Assembly: GCA_037577475.1 (NCBI GenBank)
Contig: CM075187.1
Coordinates: 25,174,810-25,238,809, forward strand
Origin: Chaunax sp. Z400
Taxonomy: Eukaryota; Chordata; Actinopteri; Lophiiformes; Chaunacidae
DNA length: 64,000 nt
Reading direction: 5' to 3'
Part shown: positions 44,985-55,839 of the stretch, in pieces
How positions within the stretch are numbered: position 1 is the first letter of the stretch
Layout: every line of letters starts with the position of its first letter
Notes under the pieces: model-generated
What the model saw: the letters and a program-made list of their open reading frames with translations, nothing else
What the model was told of the DNA's origin: nothing
Database searches by the model: none
Position numbers and translations under genes: made by a program

Positions 44985-46370
44985 GCTGGTCATAAGGATA
45001 CTCAACAGGAAAAATAAAACTTCCATAGTGAAGGTTTGATGTCAAAACAGTGTGCAGCAGCAATGGAATAATTTAAATAGTGTAATCTAATTATTTTGGG
45101 ATTCATGCATTAACTCATGTAATATTAGATACAAGAAATGATTAACAATTGAATCCCTCACTTCTCTTTTGCTTTACAGAGAGGGACCAGAGAAAGAATG
45201 ATAGCACAGAAGTCACATGAACAGCGGCGCGGCTCTCTGTGGCAGTGTGATTCCGTGCAGATCTCATCCATCATTTATGCAGTTCTCCATTACAGGTTCA
45301 TTTGAATGAGAGGATAGTATAGGCCTCCCTTTTTTTTTTAGCGCTAAAGGTCAGTGATTGAATATAGTGCTCATGCAGAAACTAACCTGATTTCCCTCTC
45401 ATAGTTCTGCAATAATTCCCGGCCTCTTGCGGCTTAGTAAATAACAGCGCAGACTTAGTCCGCTACAGAACTGTTACATTAATCTTTTCCTGGAATTGGT
45501 GGGATTACTCTCTGTCAACTTATAGTTTGGCATTGCCTTTACGATTCAAAGCTTTGCAACATTCTGCTCTGCACTGATCCATTACATGTTGCTGCTTATT
45601 TGATTCAGCCCAGCATGAGCAGAGCCACTTCTAGTGTCTGGGTAGCCGTAGTATCAGTTGACCAGCTGTTGAGAGGAGGAAATGAGCTCCTGCATGATGA
45701 TCATCCTGTGGTTTTATGCACCTGGCCGTTAGTTTGTACAGAGTCTTTTAAATTAACTTTGGACTAATGTCTCCCAGACACCCTGCTGAGTGGGTGTGGG
45801 AGGATACTGTGTCTCATTCTACTGCATCCATCTCCAGATGGAGGATATACTACTGGTGTCTCAGCATAGTGTCAGCCTCAATTAGTACAGCTACGTCTTC
45901 TCGGCTTTCTAGCAAAAGGTCTGGAGTGTGAAAGTTGAGATTGAGGCCTCGAGGCTCTGTCGCGACGTTCCTCCTTTAATGCACTTGATTGATGATACTT
46001 TAAGTGGTTTAGCTTGCTTTGTTTCTGCAGATTGCTGATTCAGAGTAGAGCTAATGTTGATCCGAGCAACAAGAGAAGCAGCCCAGCCCCTCATCCGAAG
46101 CAGCAATGATTTTCAGGAGCACGGGCAGGAGGGTAAACAGTCAATAGAGAGTGTGAATTGTGAGGTGTGAAGCCTTACAATTCACACTTTCATGGCTAGG
46201 GATCAATACATCATAAGTCTCTATGTGCTTGTATGTCTAATGTACATTCAGTGGAATAACACAAGAGGGACAGTGACAGTGTTGTCTAAATATTCAAGCT
46301 TTGGGAAAAAAGGAATTCAAATCAGACTGAAAACTGCACTAATATAAAAAAACTAATGTAATATAACAAT
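44985..46370. other. 1.4-kb stretch without recognised features
   Basis: Complex sequence, no protein family or transposon terminus recognised. A T-run lies at about 45330-45340. Confidence 0.4.
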
Positions 46371-46372
46371 TG

Positions 46373-46593
46373 TAAATGGACAGTATTTATATAATCTGAC
46401 CACTTAAAGCGCTGTACACAGGCAGCATTTACCCATTCACATCATCACTCACAATGGAACAGCCAGCGGGGGTTCAGTTCAATGTCTTTCTCTTTTTCTT
46501 GCACTTTGACATGTAGACTGCAGGGACCGAGGATCGAACCTCCAACCCTCCTATAAATGGACGGCCACTCTACTTTCTAATCCATAGCCACCC
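46373..46593 (-). mobile_element. tRNA-derived SINE, copy D (other tail type)
   Basis: On the minus strand: GGGTGGCTATGG head, B-box-like GGTTCGATCCTC, and a tail region TGAATGGGTAAATG, AAAGCGCTTTAAGTGG and a final GTCCATTTA. The tail differs from copies A-C and matches copy F. Confidence 0.75.
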
Positions 46594-46689
46594 AATTTTA
46601 CCTAATGTTGAAGGCACAGAGACAGAGACGTCTCTGCAGTCCCCCTCAGCTCTGGCAAACCTGCTCAACAACAAATAGATAACAAACTT

Positions 46690-47075
46690 TATGACTACAA
46701 GCCCAATTCCATAAAAAGTTCTCTTTCTCTCTGTTAATCCAATGAGGCAGAATGTGTGTGCTAAAACGTTTTGACATATACTTTGTTGAAAGAGTACATT
46801 AATGTTTCTATCATCAATTTTTGTAAATAAATACTGTGCTTGTCAATTTCACGGCAGCAACATCTTTCCGACAACTTGGGACAGGGGCAACACAAGATTG
46901 GGAATGTTGTGAAATGCTCTGAAAACATTTGTTAGGACATCCCACAGATAAACAGGTTCACTGCTAACAGGTAATACGATCATGATCCGGTATAAAAAGG
47001 CATCCTCCAAAGGGCTCAGGTGTCACAAGCAAGAATGGTACGACATTCACCAGTCTGTGAAACGCATGATTGTAT
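46690..47075. mobile_element. Probable DNA-transposon remnant (CAAGCCCAATTCCA end)
   Basis: CTACAAGCCCAATTCCATAA at 46697 resembles the inverted terminal repeat of a common fish non-autonomous element. Interior phrases such as ACAACTTGGGACAGGGGCAA, ACATCCCACAGATAAACAGG and GGTATAAAAAGGCATCC are also familiar from such repeats. The other end was not found. Confidence 0.45.
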
Positions 47076-47237
47076 ACAGCAGTAAGTCACCCTTCTCCCC
47101 AGCTAAACTGATCTTTAACAAAATCTGTGTTTGAACTCTTCTTCTGTCTTCCAGGTTGCTTTGATAAAGTTCCAAATTTATGCCATAATGCCTGTTAAGT
47201 TACTCCATATCAGAGTGAAGAAAAAATCATTTGGGCA

Positions 47238-47312
47238 ACAGCCCCAGCCTTTAGTTTCAAACCCCCAGTGCTGGAGTCCAGGAGCCGATTCTCTACCAAC
47301 TGAGCCATCTTC
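47238..47312 (-). repeat. tRNA-like SINE head or tRNA pseudogene
   Basis: Minus strand: ATGGCTCAGTTGGTAGAGAA (A box) and GGGGGTTTGAAACT (B-box-like). The arms do not fold into a normal cloverleaf by eye and no acceptor stem is seen, so not a functional tRNA gene. Confidence 0.5.
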
Positions 47313-47319
47313 ATAGAAG

Positions 47320-48995
47320 AAAATCAGTCTCCCTTTCCAATGGAGCTTGGATTGGCACACCAGTGTTAAGGAAAACAACCAATCACAGTGGAAGGCCAGC
47401 TCATTAAAGGAAGGTAGAACACCTGCTCTGAAACCAGCATCTCAACAGAGACACAGAGAGACAAAGACACACACAGAAGATGATCAGCTCACGGTGGACT
47501 CAAAAGACACTACTGGTACGCAGTACATCATTAAAAATATCAGTTACTATTACGAAATATTATTGTGGCAGTAATTTGAGTTAAAACTGAATTAAATCTG
47601 TTATGCCACTATTTTTAAGTTGATAAAACAAATGGAATGTTCAGCACTACATATCAATTTGTTTAATTTATTTAGATACACACTGTTGCTTTGTGTTTAA
47701 TGTGTATACTGATATTATGTGTATGCTGAGTTCATGCTAAAGGCAACAATTTAAATGACTGTTGGTTTTTCTTATTTTTGCTCTGATTCTGATAAAGCAC
47801 AGAGATATATTTAGTGGACATTAATTTTATTAATTGTATGTCTGTCTTATTTCCTTGAAGGTTAACAACCTTATTTAAGTAATCCTCAATAACCTTATTA
47901 AAGGAGGATAAAAGAAGACTGTGAGTTGTCCCATGTGTCCTTTTGAACTTCTCCAGGCCATTTTCAAGTTTGGGCAGGAGTTGATCAAATCCATTTATAA
48001 CTTGACAGTGTCATAGTATGTGGATGTATAGCAGCGTTTGTTAGCAGCCTAGCAGCAATAGGACCCATAAGGACCCAGGGCACTCTACTGAGCTGGCAAC
48101 ATTGCACATGTTCACAATCCTTTTTGATGACAAAAGTAAAAAATGGGCTATCTATCTTTTTTTCCCCCTTTGTTTCAAAAGGATCTACGGTCCAGATAGA
48201 AGCCTCTTGTGGTCCGGATTGGCCCATGGGCCGCTAATTGGTGATCCCTGGTATACAGGATATCACTACATGGCCTGAGGAACCCTTTCTAGAATTGTTT
48301 GGAAAGGATTGCTGTCTAATTTTCTTCACGTCTTACACAGCGTCGTAACTCTTTTTGGAATCTGGGTTGTCGTTGGAAAAAAATAACGTACAAATACATA
48401 TTTTGCCTCTGACCTGTTGTGCTATTTATGCATCTAGATTGTTGTGTTGTAAGTTGTTGAGTTTTGGAGATATAGACTATAGATGTGTCTGCCTCCATTG
48501 AATATAATAGAAGTAGAAGACACTTGTGGTGCTGGTCACTTTCGCAAAATCATCACCTTGTTGTGAGCACTTTCTTGAAGGAACTACTTTCTCGGTCACC
48601 ATGCAGAAACGCAGAAGCGTGCAATTCATGAATGAGATGCTCTCACTCGTGGCATGGCTGGATGTAAACATTAATGTCGTCCTCCTCTGCTGAGCCGGAA
48701 CATTAGCTAGCCTCCCATCCATGAGTAGATACAGGCTTCCTTCAGCATGGTGATGAGGAAAGTCAGCTAAATCGAACGAAAGGTAAGAGGCAAAATATTA
48801 TTTTGATTTTGGGGTGAACTGGGATGTACTTTTAAAGACTTTAGGGTTGGTGATCACAAGTTAAAGCAGAGCACCAGCAGTCGAAAAGTAGTCGAACGGT
48901 GACGAGTGATTTTCAGATAGTAATTTTGCTTGAAATGCCCATCCCTCTTTGCTAGTTACCTACTTCTAGCTCATTGCGTAGACTCACAGCAACCT
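47320..48995. other. 1.7-kb stretch, partly dispersed repeat
   Basis: From about 48330 to 48840 the sequence resembles a recurrent fish repeat (TGGTGCTGGTCACTTTCGCA, GAACTACTTTCTCGGTCACC, GGGGTGAACTGGGATGTAC), but the assignment is from memory of typical phrases and is weak. The rest is unrecognised. Confidence 0.3.
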
Positions 48996-48999
48996 TTCA

Positions 49000-49115
49000 T
49001 GCAGTCGCTCACACACCAATGGTGGGAGCAAAGTGGGGTTCAGTATCTTGCTAAAGGACACTTCGACAGGTAGACTGCAAGGGCTGGGGTTTGAACCATC
49101 CACCTCAATCTCGAG
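49000..49115 (-). mobile_element. tRNA-derived SINE, copy E (partial)
   Basis: Minus strand: B-box GGTTCAAACCCC, GTCTACCTGTCGAAGTGTCC, GATACTGAACCCCACTTTGC. The tRNA head beyond the B box is degraded and the tail is incomplete. Confidence 0.65.
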
Positions 49116-49373
49116 TCAAAAGATTAAGTACAAGTGTAGCCCAAATATACTAAGACTTTTCTGCATACTTGTCAGTATAAGCCAAGTATGGCATTAACTC
49201 TTCTATTTTTATTTATTTATTGAGTTACACCTGTAGATAGTGGAGGTGGATACTTCCACTGGCACATGTGATTACATAATGTCTATATTATTGTATATTG
49301 CTTTGTTCACTCTTTGAATAGTAATTGTTGTTTTCAACTCAAGTAAATCTTGACACAAGTGTTGATTTAAATC

Positions 49374-49684
49374 AAATGGACTGTACTTATAGCGCCTTTC
49401 TAGTCTGACTGACCACTCAAAGCGCTTTACAACACAAGCCAGCATTCACCCATTCACACCAACATACAGTGGTGGCATTCGTACCATGCAAGGCGCCACC
49501 TGCTCATTAGGAGCAGTAAGCATTCACGCAAACACTCACACACCAATGGAACAGCCATTGGGAGCAATTTGGGGTTCAGTATCTTGCCTAAGGACACTTC
49601 GACATGTAGACTGCAGGGGCTGGGAATCGAACCACCGACCTTGTGAAAGTGGAGGACCGCTCTACCACTGAGCCACAGCCGCCC
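49374..49684 (-). mobile_element. tRNA-derived SINE, copy F (full, CGCTTT tail)
   Basis: Minus strand: GGGCGGCTGTGGCTCAGTGG head (A box), B-box GGTTCGATTCCC, CTACATGTCGAAGTGTCCTT, GATACTGAACCCCAAATTGC. The tail is CATTCACCC-type sequence with AAAGCGCTTTGAGTGGTCAG, AAAGGCGCTATAAGTACAG and TCCATTT. The most complete SINE in the window. Confidence 0.88.
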
Positions 49685-49689
49685 TAATA

Positions 49690-50984
49690 TGCTGCAGCAC
49701 TGTGATGTCAGTCTTTCCAGGGAATTATCAAATGCATTATCTGTCACACTGACCAGATGAGTGGAAATAATTAGCATTCCACACACACACATCTCATTTT
49801 AACGACGACTGAAGGGACATATTCACAAAAAGACACGTAGCCTCTCTATAATCCCAACTGAACAAGACATCAGATGGCTTTGATAACAGCAGCCTGGTGG
49901 TCACCCCAGCTGGGGGCCTCAGATCAACCAAGAGAGACAGCTGGAGGCCCAGCAGAATAGACCATCCACATCACAGCATGAACTCTGTGTCATCGATGCC
50001 TGTAATTTCTTCTCCCTCCTCTGCTGTTGGGATTCGGAGAGCTAACTGAAGGGAGTCGAAATGGGTTTGGATCACAGTGAGCTGGGCTCACCTGCCAGTG
50101 GTGATAGGCTCAGGCATTTAGGTGTGTAATTATTTATTTAGCTCCCTTTCTCCCTCGCATGAAAACAATTTTTGCATGCCCCGCAATCGTGATTTGGGTT
50201 AATAGAATTTAAGTACATTCTGACTACAAACCCCACAGGAGCATTTAAGCTAACAGAGATGGAGAGTAGTCGGTAGGGAAGTGATGGAAGGGCTATAATT
50301 ACTTTCCAAAGATGTGTTTTTTTATGTCAACAAATTACCAGGTGTATAAAGCGAGCTCTGTGGTCTCAGAGAAAAGATAAAGCCTCTCCCGCATTTTCTT
50401 CTTCTTCCTGGTGTTTGTCTCTTGACTCTAATCTTATCAAAGACTCTCACGATTTTTGGTTTTCTTTTTCAGCATTCTTTTCTGCATGCTGAGATCTCTC
50501 CAACCCCGTCTTTGGCTTACCTCCATTCAGCTCAGGCATCGAGGAGCACATCGAGTGATTACGCACTCCCCAGACAAACATCTGGGAGCGTAAATACAGC
50601 TAATACCCTTCATCACAGCGGTCTCCCCAATACAGTTAGATCTGAGTAAATATGAAAACAAGAGAAAGGACTGACAGGACACAACTACAGCAGATGAATA
50701 GAGACGTGAATCAATGACACATTCTTCGACGCCTTCAAGACATCAGCGGCTCAAATTGTTTTCCTTTGCCTCAGTTAAGTGACAGATAAACATAAAATAG
50801 AAGTCCGAACATCAGTGTGTGACCTTGGCAGATCAGGACGTAAGTCTCTTGTTCAAATACAAATATCTTATTCAGGTACTCAGGTGAGTCATTACCTCAG
50901 TAAAGTAATTAAATGTAAAATAGAATAGGAATGAAATGAAAAATATATTCACAACAGCACAAATGCTCCTTTTTCAATGCAATT
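49690..50984. other. 1.3-kb stretch without recognised features
   Basis: No protein family, known element or long simple repeat recognised. Confidence 0.4.
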
Positions 50985-50986
50985 CA

Positions 50987-51056
<70 letters not shown>

Positions 51057-51290
51057 CACCGAAATCACAATAAAACTAATCTCAAGGCACTTTCCAGGAG
51101 GAGCAGAAACCTCGAGCAGATCCAAGACTCATGGTGGATGGCCCTCTGCTTTGACCGGTTGGGGTGAGAGAGATAAAGAGAAAAAGATGGGGATATACAT
51201 GGGGAGAGAGAGAGATGGGGAGATAGAGGGAGAGAAATAGGGAGGATAGGTGGGGAGAGAGAGAGGGAGTGAGGGACAGGGACATAGACA
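50985..51290 (-). repeat. CT-rich dispersed repeat with ACCGGTCAAAGC core, copy 2
   Basis: Minus strand: a CT-rich block (51290-51165), ACCCCAACCGGTCAAAGC, AGAGGGCC, ATCCACCATGAGTCTTGG, CTCGAGGTTTC, AGTGCCTTGAGATTAG and GGTGCTATATA, then a long (TA)n. Same family as 7700-8030. Relative to that copy the part after CTCGAGGTTTC is deleted or replaced, and the TATATA of the tail has expanded. Confidence 0.75.
50990..51055 (+). repeat. (AT)n microsatellite, about 33 units
   Basis: Pure AT alternation, located at the CTATATA tail of the dispersed repeat. Confidence 0.98.
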
Positions 51291-51382
51291 TGTTCAACCA
51301 CAATAACAATAACAGCTATTAGAATAGAAAGATTAGTATTTATGATAACTACTACAAAAACAACGCTGATAATAATAATGAC

Positions 51383-51384
<2 letters not shown>

Positions 51385-51420
<36 letters not shown>

Positions 51421-51430
51421 TGATGATGAT
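51385..51430 (+). repeat. (AAT)n(GAT)n microsatellite
   Basis: About eleven AAT units followed by four GAT units. Confidence 0.95.
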
Positions 51431-51500
51431 TGCTGGTGGAATTAGTGAACCGTGTTTGTGGCAGTCGATCTAGAAAAGGAGCCGAAACTGGTCCAGTGTT

Positions 51501-51803
51501 TTAAATTAATGTCCCTAGACTTGTACATAACAGACCTGAGACATACACCGATAAGCTATGACATAAAAACCACCTGCCTTGGTCCAATTTTGCCACCAAA
51601 ACAGCTCTGACCCGTCGAGACATGGACTCCACAATACCTCTGAAGGTGTGCTGCGGTATCTGGCACCAAGATGTTCGCAGCAGATCCTTTAAGTCCTGTA
51701 AGTTCCGAGGTGGGGCCCCCATGGATCGGGCTTGTTTGTCCAGCACATCCCACAGAAGCTGGATTGGATTGAGATCTGGGGAATTTGGAGGCCAATTCAA
51801 CAC
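51501..51803 (-). pseudogene. Tc1-like transposase C-terminal fragment
   Basis: A 100-codon frame begins in the deleted transposase at the final catalytic block. The homologous part ends near the lysine-rich VLVAKLDQG; the last about 25 residues run into terminal-repeat and flanking DNA. Lacks the DNA-binding domain and the first two catalytic Asp residues, and has NPIQ instead of NPIE. Confidence 0.85.
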
Positions 51804-52123
51804 CTTTAACTTGTCGTCGTGTTCATGTAACCATTCAGTTCCATTGTTTCGTCATCCAGTTCTGATGCTCATGTGCCCACTGTAGGCGCTTTCGTCACTC
51901 TGACCGCACACTGTCATGATGTGTGTATTCTGATACCTTTCTATCAGAACCAGCATGGACGTTTTCATCAATTTTTTGCTGCAGTAGCTCTTCTTCGGTC
52001 TCTCTTCATTAACAAAATGTTCAGTTGGTGACTAATATATCCCACACACTGCCATTGTATCGAGATAATCAGTGTTATTCACTTAACCAATCAGTGGTGA
52101 TAATGTTATGGCTGATCAGTGTA
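51545..52123 (-). mobile_element. Tc1-like transposon, internally deleted
   Basis: Terminal inverted repeats are visible: TACACCGATAAGCTATGACA at 51545 and, inverted, TACACTGATCAGCCATAACA ending at 52123, each flanked by TA. The minus strand encodes the transposase C-terminus: LNWPPNSPDLNPIQLLWDVL, PPRNLQDLKDLLRTSWCQIP, QHTFRG and SRRVRAVLVAK. The third residue of the DDE triad, normally the E of NPIE, is Q here. At about 579 bp the copy is well short of an intact one (near 1.3-1.6 kb); the region between 51830 and 51900 joins parts that are far apart in the family, so most of the catalytic core is deleted. Confidence 0.88.
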
Positions 52124-52129
52124 AGCTCA

Positions 52130-55100
52130 GCTAACTTAGTATAGTCTTCATCCATCTCATTCAATAGCATCTATTTATGTCACATCTTATCACATGTATT
52201 CAATTTATAAACTTTTGATTATTCTTCTATCCTTTATTGAATCATTTTGGATCATTTAAAGAAACATTTTCTTCATCATTTTGCCTTTTGGGTTGTTTAG
52301 CTGTTTTCATCTCTTCTTTCCCTTTTTACCTTTATTTTTTAAAATCTTCTTTTTTTAAGCAATTCTTCATTTCCATTGTCTTATTTTTTTAAAGCACATT
52401 GCAAACTGCTTGTTTACCAAGGTACTGCATAAATACAATCTAGCAGTGCGTTATTGTTTTATAGCATGCTGTAGTCTTGTACACAGATCTTGATTGCTCC
52501 CTGAAACTTAAATGTGCAGTTATGAGTCCTCTCTGCTGAAAAGCCACATAAGGAAATTGACAAATCAAAGTACTCCATTTCTGAATCCTTGGCTCATCTA
52601 ACAGCTGGATCTTTTATGTCTGAGCAGTAATGAGCAACAGACTTGAGGTAAATGACTGCTCTAACAGTGCAGTCATGTTTGGTAATGAAACTCATACTTC
52701 CCATTTATCTCATAAAGGTGTACCTTGGAGGAAAAACATTCTCTGTGCGTTTGCCAATGCGGTGGATAAAAGGCAGCGATGGTGTTTGTGGATGAGCTCC
52801 TGTTTGCAGGAAACCACTGCAACGTGTCTTCTGCTGCCTGCTCTCCCAGCTTGGCCTTGGAGATGAGATGATTGGCTTCTTCATCACAGCATTTAAAGAG
52901 CAGAAGTCCAACGGCGTCTCAGTGAATGTCTCTCTGAATAAAATCTAATGAATGCTTTGTCTTTTCTCTATACATTCAGCATCGGTAGCGGTGATCATAC
53001 ACCCTCAAGGCATCAGCATACAAACAAATATGACACACATCGTTACCTTATGTGAGTGAATGAAAGAGAAAAACTGACAACGGCACAAACGATGACAGCT
53101 CTGCTTGAGCCCACAATGAAGCCGTCAGGAACACTTTGTGGTTATGGAGGTAGTTAGTCACAGAGAGCTTTTCATCACACCTTTTCACACTTGACACCTG
53201 TTCAATGAAAAGCCCTCAATCTAGTCCACATCATCTTGACAATAGGCTTTTCACTGTAGCAGCGTGCCGTGCATTTGAAGAGAGTGAACATGTGCTGAAC
53301 ATGTGAATCCAGAGGTGTTTGTTCTAATTGAATGAGCAATAACCACTTCTCTGTCAAATGGGATTTAATCCTCTTCACTACAGTAGCCAGAAGTGTCTGA
53401 CATTGGATGAACCTAAGTGTTGTTTGCTTATGGTGTTTTAATCTTTTAGAATGGCTAAAAGAAAAAGGACATTTCATAGCACGGATTAACACAACATTTT
53501 ACGGTTGTGTTTACGGTCAATATTAATTATTATGTGTAATGTGTTTGCTTTTATTGTAAAGCCTGCAGCTTTGGTTCAATACAAATTCCACTGTACACTT
53601 CCTCCCCAGTGACCAGCTGTGAGCAGTGGAGTATTTAGAAACCAAACAGCCAGATATTAGATGATGATGTCCAAAATCAATAGAGGCAGGTTTAACCCAT
53701 GCTCTGTTCACAAACATGTATTTGTATACATGTATTTAACATGATTGTACGTGTGAGCTGACTTGAACAACCACAGTCTCCTTTTCAGGCCATTGTGAAG
53801 ATTCATAGACCTCCAGTTGATTTGGACTGAAGTCTGGGTCTAAAGCGTGTCGAATATAATATTAAGTATCATTTTAAGTATAATCTAATCATCAGTGCAC
53901 TTTTTCAAATGTAATATGGCCTGTTAGTTGCCGCATTTTTGTAATCTAATTACATAATACCAATGTGACACTTTCCTAACTGTATATAATATGGTTGATG
54001 TGGTTACCCTCATTCACCAAATCATATTTAACTGCATTGATTAATATACAGTACATAACTGAAGTTCAACATGAGCCATCAGAAACTCTACAGCCATTTT
54101 TTTTTTTACATTTATTTGACAAATGTTAAAAAAACAAACCAAAGGATTGACACAAAAACACAGAATCCAGACAACGTTACAAAACACTGAACGTCCATAA
54201 GTAACAAACATACAAGCCAGCACTGAAATCTTTTTACCTTAAATGCTAAAATCATTTCTTCATAATGGAGTCTGCTGCTGATGTCAAGAAGACCTTGTGG
54301 CTGGCGGTGCTCACCGGGCTTTAATGAAAAACTATTTGTGAGCTGTTGATCTCATTACAGTCTGAGACTTGAGTGTTGAAATGTGCGTAAGTTAGGAAAT
54401 CAATTGTGTTGAACACAATGTCTGCTTTTATTGTTGTCAAAGTTACAGCACTGCTGCTGTTTGTAAATGCAGGCTGGTTTGAAGTCTGTATAGTATTACC
54501 ATAAAACCCAAGATAAACTCTGTCAAAAATGAAACCAAACTTGCTGTTCACTGTGATGGATTACTGTACCTCAGTTTCAAGTCTCTGCAAGTGCATTTTA
54601 ATACTGCTGGGAAAATAATGGAAAGTAGATTCTGCCTGAAATATGCATTTAAAAGTCTAAAACCGCTGGTATTCTTTGGTCAGCAGCTGCAACAACAAAG
54701 TAGGATTTCTAATATTGCAGTTAATGGAATAAATTTCAAAAGGTTCTTTTTGGGGGGGGGGGGCTGTTTTTATTTCCCCAAGGTGGGATATTGTCAGATA
54801 CTATCTTTGAGATATCTGCCTTCTCACAATACAGACGAAGACAATGTTAGTTTGTGGTGCTAACAGGGTTGAGAAACTAATTCCACTACAGCTGTCCCCA
54901 GGAATGATTTGGTGTTATCTTTGCCTCATGCAAAGCCACTTGTACAGGAACACATTTGTTCTTATGAGGCAGGTACGAGTGATTTTAGAGATTAAGTATA
55001 TATCGTTTACTTTTTAGATTTCTTGTTATAAAGTTCTTGGGCCATTTTTTGCCGTGAGTACTTTTTTTTGTACTCTGAGGATATTTTCCTGCATATACTT

Positions 55101-55595
55101 CCATACCTTTACTGGGGTCACACCAATAGACTGGAAAGTGTTACTCTGATTCTTGGATTAGTACCTCAATAACAGATTTACTCATTTCCAAAGAGACTTA
55201 ATTGTCCTGCAGGACACTGTCGGTTGTGATCCATCATGGAAACTTGTATTACTCTCCAACAAAAAATTCAATTGATAAATCTGTTCTGTGTCCTTATTCC
55301 TCTGTTATTTACAGTAAAACAACAGTTTTCATCTTCTGATGAATGAAGTTAGTGGCTGCTGTGTTACTGAACTGTGCATAAAGAGCGAAGCCAATGATAG
55401 CTACAAAATGGCAACTCATCAATTTACAAAGATGATTGAAGAGGTCTATGCTGTGTTGCCAGCATTTATATTTATTTGATCTACAGTAGTGCAGCAATCA
55501 GTGATTCTTTATGCTGGCGCACGTGGGTGCTCGGCCTTCTCCGTGGGTGCTTGGGCCCCAAAGCACCCACAGAATGGACGCCTATGTATCCAGAG
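52130..55595. other. 3.5-kb stretch without recognised gene
   Basis: AT-rich with T-runs (54100-54110), a poly-G run (54751-54763) and the TTCATAGACCTCCAGTTGAT phrase at 53803 shared with 32552. Minus-strand frames near 53202-53492 and 54041-54551 have no recognised domain. Confidence 0.35.
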
Positions 55596-55599
55596 AAGG

Positions 55600-55690
55600 T
55601 ACTATCCCGCAATGGGAAACGACCTGCAGAAAAGTACCCGATACCAAGGCGAGTCGAGTCGAGTAGGGCCGAGACTACGCAGTGGAAATG
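55600..55690. mobile_element. Small MITE-like element (CGAGTCGAGTCGAGTAGG)
   Basis: GCAATGGGAAACGACCTGC at the left and CGCAGTGGAAATGTGGC at the right flank a CGAGTCGAGTCGAGTAGG core. Short elements of this type, with TGGAAA-CGC ends, are common in fish and resemble non-autonomous hAT elements. Confidence 0.5.
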
Positions 55691-55835
55691 TGGCTTTAGA
55701 GTCACCAATTCACCTATATTGCATGTTTTTGGTGGTGGGAGGAAGCCGGAGAACCCGGAGGGAACCCACACAGACACGGGGAGAACATGCAAACTCCATA
55801 CAGAAAAGTCCCAGGTCCTCAGGAGGATTTGAACC
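55690..55835 (+). repeat. Dispersed repeat (GGGAGGAAGCCGGAGAACCC type)
   Basis: TCACCAATTCACCTATATTGC, given as CACCAATTCACC, then GTGGGAGGAAGCCGGAGA, CCCGGAGGGAACCCACACAG, ACACGGGGAGAACATGCAAA, CTCCATACAGAAAAG and GGATTTGAACCAAG. Very common fish repeat. Long open frames on both strands here reflect high GC, not coding. Confidence 0.65.
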
Positions 55836-55839
55836 AAGT

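Noticed and set aside
47238..47312. Functional tRNA gene
   Set aside because: A and B boxes are present but no cloverleaf or acceptor stem can be drawn; more likely a SINE head.
50977..51240. Frame with poly Tyr-Ile
   Set aside because: Translation of the (AT)n microsatellite.
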